Below the pieces are notes generated by a model, which saw nothing but the letters and a program-made list of their open reading frames with translations, ran no database searches and had not been told where the DNA came from. Below, piece after piece: positions 55,885 to 64,000 of a stretch of DNA of 64,000 nucleotides (positions are counted from its first letter, which is position 1; each line of letters starts with the position of its first letter). The DNA is from Candidula unifasciata (Eukaryota > Mollusca > Gastropoda > Stylommatophora > Geomitridae): contig CAJHNH020002557.1 of assembly GCA_905116865.2 (NCBI GenBank), positions 67,501 to 131,500 on the forward strand. The letters are read 5' to 3'. Position numbers and translations under genes: made by a program.

Positions 55885-55985
55885 TGGCCAGCACTCTGTG
55901 TTGTGGTTTACAGCTAGGCTGCAATATCTGCACCTTGTGGTCCAACCTACCCAATTTCTGCACAGCCCTCACAATCACCTTTCAT
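55885..55985 (-). repeat. Interspersed family F, copy in an intron
   Basis: 'TTGTGGTTTACAGCTAGGCT' on the plus strand is the reverse of the family core. See 41985. Confidence 0.65.
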
Positions 55986-56059
55986 GACATGTTTGTTGGT
56001 GTGAGGGGTGGGAAGGAGGCGGTAGGTCTATTGTTTGTTTTTTCCCCCTCCCTAAAATC

Positions 56060-56178
56060 ATGTCCTGGGATCCACACAGTGAGCAAATGGGGCCCTGGAA
56101 CCAACACAGTGAGCAAATGGGGCCCTGGAACCCACACAGTGAGCAAATGGGGTCCTGGAACCCACACGGTAAGCAATC
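56060..56178. repeat. 30-bp tandem array, four units
   Basis: 'CCACACAGTGAGCAAATGGG' plus 10 bp. The GGTCCTGGAACCCACAC part resembles the 5' end of the (AAG)n-tailed retroposon, a possible origin. Confidence 0.92.
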
Positions 56179-56518
56179 CTTTCCATTTCGTGGATGGAAT
56201 CCAGTCCAGCGCGCCTGGCCACTCTCATCCACGTCTGTCTTAGGATTTCTCTTAGTTGTCGCCATTTTCTCCATCCATGTGTTTTCCATTTCAGTGCCTG
56301 TTTGGTCATTTTTATTCCTCTACTTATGGTGTGCCCAATATATTGCTATCTTTTTTGTCTTATGTCGGTTGATGCAAGCGGTTGTCTGGATATTTTTCTT
56401 ACTTCTTTCTCTTTCTTGAAACCAGACAAAAGACACAATATGAAAAAAGACATGAGAGAGACAAATATCACATATATGACAAGAGAAATATCTGAAAACT
56501 GACATTTCGCAGAGAACA

Positions 56519-56909
56519 ACTAATAAATTAGAGACATCCATAAACTGGTGCCTGCGCAGAATAGAGGTATTTTATAGAGAATTAAATGGTATGATAGAAT
56601 AACTAATGCAGAACTTTGGGAGAGAACTAAACAGACTCCAGTGGACCAAGAGGTGAGGAAAAGACGCTGGCACTGGATAGGACACACACTGAGAAAACAG
56701 AGTAACTAGAATGTCTTTGCACTGGAACCCACAGGGGCATAGGTATAAAAGGCCAAAAAACACATGGAGAAGAGAGCTGGAGAATGAAGTTAGAAAGATG
56801 GAAAGGACGTGGGGAGAGCTCCATGTAATAACGAAGGATAGAACGACTTGGCGTGAGTTGGTTGAGGGCCTATGCTCCATTGGGGGATAGAAAGGCAGAA
56901 GAAAGAAGA
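56519..56909 (+). mobile_element. RTE-like LINE 3' end in a PCNX4 intron
   Basis: Close to the LINE at 17910-18290: 'TGGTGCCTGCGCAGAATA', 'GTATGATAGAATAACTAATG', 'AACTTTGGGAGAGAACTAAA', 'GAGGGCCTATGCTCCATTGG' and a GCAGAAGAAAGAAG tail. Antisense to the gene and ending 43 bp before the exon at 56952, so it sits just inside the intron that follows this exon. The better conservation suggests a later insertion than 43955. Confidence 0.9.
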
Positions 56910-56951
56910 CATATCACAGACAAACGGTCATCAATGCGAAACGGCCCCCAC

Positions 56952-57072
56952 CTGAAGGCTTTCATCACCAGCTTGTAGAGCTCCTTGTCCTCCGCAAGCC
57001 AGTCCATCATTGCGTTCCAGGGGATGTCCCCGTTGTAACATTTGTACAGGTAGCTGGCGCCGCTAGCACCAT
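56952..57072 (-). CDS. PCNX4: PCNX4 internal exon, Pecanex C-terminal domain
   Basis: Acceptor CATGGACAG before 57072, donor CAG|GTGGGG after 56952. 121 nt. The first two bases complete Asp (G|AT); then 'GASGASYLYKCYNGDIPWNA', 'MMDWLAEDKELYKLVMKAF' and two bases of Arg. Matches the family's IYKLYxGxLPWSAQLDWLxEKPELFxLxLKAFR. No frame conflict. The exon is too short and lacks an ATG-to-stop frame, so it can only be found through homology and phase. Confidence 0.94.
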
Positions 57073-57104
57073 CTGTCCATGGGATGAGATCAAGATCCTA
57101 TCAC

Positions 57105-58065
57105 ACCCTCATAGTGAATTTATGTGATACTGAATTTATGTGAGACTGAATTAATGTGATACTAACTTTATGCACTATAGACTCTGTGATATAAGAGACT
57201 ATGCGGCATTGAATTAAAGTGATAGTAAATTTATGTGATACTGAATTTATGTGATACTGAATTTATGTGATACTGAATTTATGTGATACTGAATTTATGT
57301 GATACTGAATTTATGTGATACTGAATTTATGTGATATTGAACTTATGTGGTACTGAATTTATGTGATACTGAATTTATGTGATATTGAACTTATGTGATA
57401 CTTATTTTATGCACTACAGACTCTATGATAAAGATGTGACACTGAATTAAAGTGAAAGTAAATTTATGTGACACTGAATTTTTGTGATACTTACTTTATG
57501 TGAAAGTGAATTTATGTGACACTGACTTTTTGTGAAAATATGGATTTTCTATGATAAAAATGTGACACTGAATTAAAGCGAAAGTAAATTTATGTGACAC
57601 TGAATTTTTGTGATACTTACTTTATGTGAAAGTGAATTTATGTGACACTGACTTTATGTGAAAATGAATTTATGTGGTACTGAATTTATGTGATACTGAC
57701 TTTATGATACTGAATATAGTGGTACTGAATTTATGTGATACTGAAAATTTGTGATACTGACTTTATGATATTGAATTTAATGGTACTGAATTTATGATAC
57801 TGAAAAAAGTGGTACTGAATTTATATGATATTGAATATATGGGATACTGAATTTATGTTATACTGAATTTATGTTATGCTGATTTTAGATGATACTGACT
57901 TAATGATACTGAATATAGTGGTACTGAATTTATGTGATACTGAATTTGCGTGATACTGAATTTATGTTGTACTTAATTTATATAGTCCTGATTTTATGTG
58001 GTCCAGATTTTATGTGGTCCAGATTTTATGTGGTAAAAGTCAAAGACCTGTTTTTTCACGTGCGA
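57105..58065. repeat. 16-bp AT-rich intronic array, strongly diverged
   Basis: 'TGTGATACTGAATTTA' in about 55 decayed copies, with a larger duplicated block (57410-57520 and 57540-57655). It starts about 35 bp upstream of the 56952-57072 exon. Confidence 0.92.
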
Positions 58066-58239
58066 AATACTGGATATATGAGGCTAGTCCAATGTTTTAG
58101 ACAAGTGACAACTGAAAGCTGATGTAGTCCAATGTTTTTAACTGGTGGGCCACAGCCCTCTGGTGGGCCATAGAAAAGAGCAGGTAGGCCACCAACAGCT
58201 TTTGCCTTATATAATGGGGTAGGGCAGGTATTACTCTTA

Positions 58240-58865
58240 TTTCAGGATTGCAGTCAAGAATGAGAATCAAACAGTAGTCTAGTTTGAGCTAAGAATGAGA
58301 ATCAAACAGTAGTCCAGTTTGAGCTAGGAATAAGAATCAAACAGTAGTCCAGTTTGAGCTGGGGAATCAGAATCAAACAGTAGTCCAGTTTGAGCTAGGA
58401 ATGAGAATCAAACAGCAGTCCAGTTTTTGCTAGGAATGAGAATCAAACAGTAGTCCAGTTTTAGCTGGGGAATGAGAATCAGTTGTCCCGTTTGAGCTAG
58501 GAATGAGAATCAAACAGTAGTCCAGTTTTAGCTAGGAATGAGAATCAAACAGAAGTCCAGTTTGAGCTGGGGAATGAGAATCAAACAGTAGTCCAGTTTG
58601 AGCTGGGGAATGAGAATCAAACAGTAGTCCAGTTTGAGCTAGGAATGAGAATTAAACAGTAGTCCAGTTTGAGCTGGGGAATGAGAATCAAACAGTAGTC
58701 CAGTTTGAGCTAGGAATGAGAATCAAACAGTAGTCCAGTTTGAGCTGGGGAATGAGAATCAAATAGTAGTCCAGTTTGAGCAAGGAATAAGAATCACACA
58801 GTAGTCCAGTTTGAGCTAGGAATGAGAATTACACAGTAGTCCAGTTTGAGCTAGGAATAAGGACT
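58240..58865. repeat. 35-37-bp intronic array, ~17 units
   Basis: 'GAATGAGAATCAAACAGTAG' + 'TCCAGTTTGAGCTAGG', two length variants (TAGG / TGGGG). Confidence 0.93.
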
Positions 58866-58905
58866 ATAACTCATATAGCCACCATATGATTCCAGCACTG
58901 TATTA

Positions 58906-59729
58906 CTAAAAAGTAGGGCTGTACCGAATATTCGCTTCGTATTCGCTTGGGGGCCAAATAGTGGACCCAATAACTATTCGATATTCGGCCGAATAGTTGC
59001 GGTCGGGCCGAATACGAATAGTGGTTACCTCACAACCATTTCTGGACTGGTGGAAAAAAAACATCAAGACTTCCCACCTTGGTTTATACTGTGAAGCGTT
59101 ATCTTTGTGCACCACCTACGAGCGTACCAAGTGCCCCTTAATTTCCATCTTGCATGTGTTGCGAGTGTAGTGTTTTTAGGTGTGTTGCTGTAGAAACAAA
59201 ATGCAACACTTGCAAATGTAAGAGGGGCAGAAAAGCAAGTGTTCTAGTGTTGTCAGCTTGATTTCTTTGAGTGGAGAGTCCTCTTCGTTGTCTTTGTTGT
59301 TTGATCTTCTGGCGTTGGCCGCCCGGAGTCTGGTTTCGTGAGCTCACGGGGGGCTGGGCAACTTGTAAGGACGGCATTGTTTTCTTCGTCTGCGTTATTT
59401 TTGATGTTTCGCCTTGCGGGTTTTCATTTTGACTCTCTGTATTTGTCGTATTTTCCTGTTTAGTACAGCTGGAAATACCTTCAGTGAGACAAAAAGCTGG
59501 CCTAATGCTGACAACATGGAACAAAGGTTTTTCATGGAGGTGTGTCAGCACACGAACTAATACGTGCTGCAGGAGATCGCAGATTGTGGCGAGGCATAGT
59601 CGCCCATGCCAGCCGGCAAAGCACATGATGATGATGATTCACTATTCGTATTCGGCCGAATAGTTGGTCCAGCTATTCGTATTCGGCCGAATAGTGAAAA
59701 TCACTATTCGGTACAGCCCTACTAAAAAG
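58906..59729. mobile_element. hAT-type DNA transposon with intact ends
   Basis: Perfect 16-bp terminal inverted repeats TAGGGCTGTACCGAAT (from 58914; complement ending 59721) flanked by a perfect 8-bp duplication CTAAAAAG (58906-58913 and 59722-59729). Subterminal 'CGGCCGAATAGT' motifs repeat at both ends. The 808-bp interior lacks a transposase. A 162-codon minus frame (59138-59626) is unrecognised. A LINE 3' piece is embedded at 59525-59638 ('ELIRAAGDRRLWRGIVAHAS', then ATGATGATGATG). Lies in the 4.9-kb PCNX4 intron. Confidence 0.9.
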
Positions 59730-59843
59730 CAAAGTTGAGGAACACTATTGTAGTCGGTATTGTGCTAGCCACCTTTACTTCCAAGGAAAATTTCCTGGTA
59801 CCATTTTATGCTAGATTGAGCTGAGGTAATAAATACCTACCTC

Positions 59844-60154
59844 AGAGTGGGTTTCTTCTTCTTCTTCTTCGTGTTCACCAGCTGTACACTCTGGTGGAAA
59901 ATTCTTTGTTGCTTGTCCACAACTGAACTGCAGTCCTGCTCCAGAACCTGAGTGTTGCGTGTGCATCAGTTTTACAGATCTCCTTCTCTTGAATCCAGAC
60001 TGTTGGTTCCTTGCCTCTCCGGCAGATGCACTCCGACTTCAAAGGAAGCTCCCCAATTAGTCGACTCTTACGACATGCTTTTGGGGAGGCAGTGGGTCTA
60101 TTCTTGTTTTCCCCACAATGGGGTCCCGGAACCCACACGGGGGAGAGTGGGTTT
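59844..60154 (-). mobile_element. (AAG)n-tailed retroposon, copy 8, complete with TSD
   Basis: Flanked by a perfect 11-bp duplication AGAGTGGGTTT (59844-59854 and 60144-60154). The 289-bp body runs from the CTTCTTCTTCTTC tail (59855) to 'GGGGTCCCGGAACCCACACG', defining family ends. In the same transcriptional strand as PCNX4. Confidence 0.93.
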
Positions 60155-60634
60155 GATCCCAGTACTACCAAACTACATTATGCAGTACTAACTTACTGGT
60201 TTTATGCTGAGTGTTTTCAAAAACAGAAGCTCTGACAGGCAGTTATAGACTTTATAATTTACTGGTTTTATGCAGAGTTTTCAAAAGGAGAAGCTATGAC
60301 AGACAGAGAGACAAAACTGCTCTTCTGATAAGGCAGCTTCTGCAGCACACTTTGTTCCAAAATTATTGGTGTTACCTTTTTTTTGGAGTAAACAAGGCAG
60401 GCTGCGAGGTGGATCATTCTGCAAGAGCAACATATTGTCCCTGCAATACTGCCCAGGCTTTGCACTAGGGAAAGGAGAAACCTAATACCTAGCCATAGAT
60501 TACATTAGCAGGTGTTTCTTGTCACACCTCTACTACTAAAGAGTGATTCCCATGTCTACTTATAGCATAAAATGTGTGAAAAGACAAAAAAAGGTGCTAA
60601 CAAACAAACAAACAGGTAAGAGTATGCTAAGGGA

Positions 60635-61954
60635 CTATCAAAGGAGGTTACCTGGACTATCAAAGGAGGTTACCTGGACTATCAAAGGAGGTCACCTCGT
60701 CTATCAAAGGAGGTTATCTGGTCTATCAAAGGAGGTTACCTGGTCTATCAAAGGAGGTTACCTGGACTATCAAAGGAGGTTACCTGGTCTATCAAAGGAG
60801 GTTACCTGGACTATCAAAGGACGTTACCTGGTCTATCAAAGGAGGTTACCTGGACAATCAAAGGAGGTTACCTGGACTATCAAAGGAGGTTACCTGGTCT
60901 ATCAAAGGAGGTTACCTGGACTATCAAAGGAGGTTACCTGGACTATCAAAGGAGGTTACCTGGACTATCAAAGGATGTTACCTGGACTATCAAAGGAGGT
61001 TACCTGGACTATCAAAGGAGGTTACCTGGTCTATCAAAGGAGGTTACCTGGACTATCAAAGGAGGTTACCTGGTCTATCAAAGGAGGTTATCTGGTCTAT
61101 CAAATGATGTTACCTGGACTATCAAAGGAGGTTACCTGGACTATCAAAGGAGGTTACCTGGACTATCAAAGGAGGTTACCTGGACTATCAAAGGAGGTTA
61201 CCTGGACTATCAAAGGAGGTTACCTGGACTATCAAAGGAGGTTACCTGGTCTATCAAAGGAGGTTACCTGGACTATCAAAGGAGGTTACCTGGTCTATCA
61301 AAGGATGTTACTTGGACTATCAAAGGAGGTTACCTGGTCTATCAAAGGATGTTACTTGGACTATCAAAGGAGGTTACCTGGACTATCAAAGGAGGTTACC
61401 TGGTCTATTAAAGGAGGTTACCTGGACTATCAAAGGAGGTTACCTGGACTATCAAAGGAGGTTACCTGGTCTATCAGAGGAGGTTACCTGGACTATCAAA
61501 GGAGGTTACCTGGACTATCAAAGGAGGTTACCTGGTCTATCAAAGGATGTTACCTGGTCTATCAAAGGAGGTTACCTGTACTATCAAAGGATGTTACCTG
61601 GTCTATCAAAGGAGGTTACCTGGACTATCAAAGGACGTTACCTGGACTATCAAAGGAAGTTACCTGGTCTATCAAAGGATGTTACTTGGACTATCAAAGG
61701 ATGTTACCTGGACTATCAAAGGAGGTTACCTGGACTATCAAAGGACGTTACCTGGACTATCAAAGGATGTTACCTGGACTATCAAAGGATGTTATCTGGT
61801 CTATCAAAGGATGTTACCTGGACTATCAAAGGACGTTACCTGGTCTATCAAAGGAGGTTACCTGGACTATCAAAGGAGGTTACCTGGACTATCAAAGGAG
61901 GTTACCTGGACTATCAAAGGACGTTACCTGGACTATCAAAGGATGTTACCTGGA
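60635..61954 (-). repeat. 22-bp array, 60 units, each with a splice-donor motif
   Basis: CTATCAAAGG starts fall exactly every 22 bp from 60635 to 61933, 60 units without a single indel. On the minus strand the unit is 'TCCAGGTAACCTCCTTTGAT' + AG. The end of the PCNX4 exon and its donor (TTTGATTGTCCAG|GTAACATCC) is the terminal unit with one A-to-T change. Variants: GGAGG/GGATG/GGACG and TGGAC/TGGTC. The plus-strand frame of 540 codons (60543-62165) and two others are artefacts, open because the unit has no stop on plus. Confidence 0.97.
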
Positions 61955-62173
61955 CAATCAAAGGCAGAGCAGCAGGCCATCACCAGCTGGCTGTAGCAGT
62001 TGGTCAGAGCATCATCTGTGGCCACTTCCGAGGCGACTTCATCTCCAGGCAGACCAGTGGTTGACCAGTCCAGCGAGTGGAGAGTGTGTTTGTACCACGA
62101 TGTGGGAAACTTGGAGATGTAGCAAGACAGCTGTGAGGGTTCAATCGGTAGCTCTCTCCATTTAACAGGCACA
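61950..62173 (-). CDS. PCNX4: PCNX4 internal exon
   Basis: Acceptor GTGCCAACAG before 62173; first base completes Ser (AG|T), then 'VPVKWRELPIEPSQLSCYIS', 'KFPTSWYKHTLHSLDWS', 'DDALTNCYSQLVMACCSAFD' and 'CP', ending with one base (G) of the next codon. Donor CCAG|GTAACA after 61950. Family pattern: a W-x-ELP block, FPxxWYxxVL, and DxxLxxxYxxLVMxCxS. The donor lies in the last unit of the 60-copy array, so the last 5 exon bases belong to the repeat. Reading past the donor meets TGA after four codons. Confidence 0.94.
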
Positions 62174-62289
62174 CTGTTGGCACAAAGAAACAATTTATTA
62201 CAGGATTTCATCATTATCATCAATTGTGATGGCTAACATGATTGCTGCCCTTGGAGTGAAGCACACAAACCTTACTAACTCAGTCAGTT

Positions 62290-62830
62290 ACAAGGGTTTG
62301 CAAATGTATGCAGAATTAGAGAGAATCTGCCACCAAAGCAAGCATGGGAGGTCAAGAACCAGGGAACAAGATCACCATGGCAGGCTAGGGAGGTTAAGAA
62401 CCAGGGAACCAGATCACCATGGTAGGCTAGGGAGGTTAAGAACCAGGGAACAAGATCACCATGGCAGGCTAGGGAGGTTAAGAACCAGGGAACAAGATCA
62501 CCATGGCAGGCTAGGGAGGTCAAGAACCAGGGAACCAGATCACCATGGTAGGCTAGGGAGGTTAAGAACCAGGGAACCAGATCACCATGGCAGGCTAGGG
62601 AGATTAGGAACCAGGGAACCAGATCACCATGGCAGGCTAGGGAGATTAAGAACCAGGGAACCAAACCACTGGGGTGACCAGGCTTCACTGGGAAGACAAA
62701 TCCGACAGTCCCTGACTGACAGAAGCTGGAATGGAACAAAGCCAAAAAAGAAAAGAGCTGAGAGAGAGAGATGACGATCTCTTTGGCAAACCTCTACACA
62801 CCAGAGTAGAAGAGAACTGACTAAGTAAGT
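62290..62830 (+). mobile_element. LINE C-terminal remnant with 42-bp array
   Basis: Plus strand: 'MYAELERICHQSKHGRSRTR', then eight copies of 42 bp (62354-62648, exact spacing) each coding 'RLRTREPDHHGRLG', then 'LTDRSWNGTKPKKKRAERER' and 'VEENxLSK'-like end with TAAGTAAGTAAG. The ends match the LINE piece at 47635-47880, where the RPRTR block is present once. Antisense in the first PCNX4 intron of the window. Confidence 0.85.
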
Positions 62831-62904
62831 AAGTAAGGAGTGAAGCATGTGAGTTCATCTTTGAAGTCAAGGTAGGAGATTGTGCGCCAGAACCCACACC
62901 GGCT

Positions 62905-63134
62905 ACAGTACCTAATATAAGAAAAATGATCAAAAAGAAAGAGCCAAAAACTGACCTGAACAAAAAAATGATCAAAAAGAGCCAAAAACTGACCTGAAAC
63001 AAATTTAAAAAATGATAAAAATGAAAGTGAACAAAGCTTACCTGAACAAGAAAAAAATGATCAAAAAGAAAGAGCCAAAAACTGACCTGAAACAAACAAA
63101 ACAAATGATAAAAATGAAAGTGAACAAAGCTTAC
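62905..63134 (-). repeat. ~40-48-bp intronic array of donor-bearing units
   Basis: Five A-rich units ending (plus strand) in ACTGACCTGA, ACTGACCTGA, GCTTACCTGA, ACTGACCTGA and GCTTACCTGA. On the minus strand these are TCAG|GTCAGT or TCAG|GTAAGC. The last is the actual donor of the exon ending at 63135. Units alternate between two types, giving a ~90-bp period. Confidence 0.9.
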
Positions 63135-64000
63135 CTGATATGAGAAGAAAATGGACATTTGAAATCTGGCGAGCCGGCCAGGTTCATCACCGGCTTGTAG
63201 ATTTGGTTTCCATGTGAAAGTGTGAACTTAGAAGCTGGTCTGGTCGGATAGACCGACGGCCGGCTTCCATGAGCAGAATCTGTTCTCTGAGAAGTCTCGT
63301 CAAAACTGATATCCAATCGCGTACAAGGTGTGCTCACGTCGACGGCAGGGAGCCCAAACTCCACATCGTTCAGCAAGTCATCGACGTCCTTCCAGTTTTT
63401 TCCGCCTGTGAAGACCTCAGCCGACATTTTGTCAGGGCTGGCAGGGTGTAAGCTGGTCAGTACAGAGTGTTTGGACTGTCGTCTGTCGGGGCACTGTCCA
63501 GCTATTGTCACCACCGTAGCTGCTTTGTGGTGCTTGTCAAGTGTATTGTTTTTGGTTCTGTCCAGGTCAACCAAATCTTCAGACCAAACGCTGTCGGAAA
63601 AACTGGGCAATGAGGCAGAGATGGAGCCTTTCTGTGAATTCGCGTCCGTGGAATCCTGAGCTAAGTTAGCGATGTTGACACTGATTGGTGGGACGGCAAA
63701 GGTATTTGGACCTTTCGTAGACTGAATAATAACATCATGTTTTTTAATAGGAATACTGATGGCTTGATCGTACTTTCGGTCATGGATGGTAACTCTATGG
63801 CTCATCTCCTTCGGGGCCGAAGCACTACCCATGACACTAACCTTCACCTTTCTCTTGCTGCCTGTGCTGCCCTCTTTGGGAGACTTTTCCTTGGCAGAGT
63901 CCTCACTGTTAGCTTTCTCCATGAGGGCAATCTCTTTTTCTTTCATAATTTTCGCCTTCTGTTCTTGTCTTTTTAATTTATTGACATACTGAAGAAGTAA
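63135..64000 (-). CDS. PCNX4: PCNX4 exon, linker region before the C-terminal domain (5' end outside window)
   Basis: Open from the window edge (LLLQYVNKLKRQEQKAKIMK at 64000-63941) to the donor ATCAG|GTAAGC at 63135, 288 codons plus 2 bases. The start is a charged, probably helical stretch rich in Lys and Glu. It is followed by a Ser/Thr/Lys-rich low-complexity linker, then 'NWKDVDDLLNDVEFGLPAVD' and 'SPDFKCPFSSHI'. An ATG at 63946 is internal; the frame is open upstream, so it is not the start. This linker is poorly conserved between phyla. It links the membrane part, outside the window, to the Pecanex C-terminal domain. Confidence 0.88.

Noticed and set aside
59138..59626. BED-finger or transposase protein in the hAT element
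   Set aside because: I looked for a Cys-Cys-His-His pattern on the minus strand but found only scattered residues over different frames.
60543..62165. 540-codon plus-strand ORF
   Set aside because: It is the 22-bp array read on the strand opposite to PCNX4. The unit has no stop on plus, so length is meaningless, and its end overlaps a real PCNX4 exon in antisense.

Overview
This is a stretch of animal nuclear DNA, rich in repeats and poor in genes. I infer a lophotrochozoan, most likely a mollusc, from the mixture of retroposon styles: many tRNA-headed SINEs, RTE-like and RNase H-bearing LINEs, a Penelope-like element, mariner and hAT remnants, very long minisatellites and frequent poly-G/poly-C tracts. 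No barcode gene is present, so the taxon is an inference. Most long open reading frames here are tandem repeats without stop codons, not genes.

The only host gene I can support is the 3' half of a pecanex-like 4 (PCNX4) orthologue on the minus strand, from 52104 to beyond 64000. Five coding exons (63135->64000, 61950-62173, 56952-57072, 54751-54937, 52104-52355) join with matching phases and GT..AG borders into a continuous 549-residue C-terminal segment. It ends in the Pecanex C-terminal domain, with the characteristic '[11 protein letters not shown]' and '[13 protein letters not shown]' blocks.

Layout. 1-5 kb: LINE 3' remnants, a microsatellite tract, a 116-bp higher-order repeat and a 54/48-bp minisatellite. 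6.5-7.8 kb: a mariner remnant carrying a 54-bp array. 8-17 kb: SINEs, a 31-bp array and a 39-40-bp array split by an RNase H LINE fragment. 17.3-20.4 kb: a foldback element, a truncated RTE-like LINE with a 53-bp flanking repeat, and two copies of an (AAG)n-tailed retroposon. 21 kb: a retroposed element starting with the 5' end of U1 snRNA. 22-33 kb: SINEs, a 47-bp array, a Penelope fragment, a restriction-like-endonuclease retrotransposon fragment inside a split 37-bp array, and a 40-bp array. 34-36 kb: 31 exact-length copies of a 49-bp unit derived from a mariner transposase catalytic block, running in frame into the rest of that transposase. 37-50 kb: SINEs, MITEs, nested LINE/SINE insertions and microsatellites. 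50.3-51.6 kb: 28 exact 46-bp units, 27 with a GC box. 52-64 kb: PCNX4, its introns filled with arrays and transposons.

The most interesting signal is in the PCNX4 introns. Three of four introns hold tandem arrays whose unit is a copy of the local splice site: 60 copies of CAG|GTAAC beginning at the exon end at 61950, about 14 copies of CAG|GTCAG below the exon end at 54751, and five donor-bearing units ending at 63135. In the last intron a 72-bp array ends as the acceptor of the final exon. Together with minisatellites grown from mariner, LINE and hAT sequence, this suggests a genome in which short functional motifs are repeatedly amplified in tandem.
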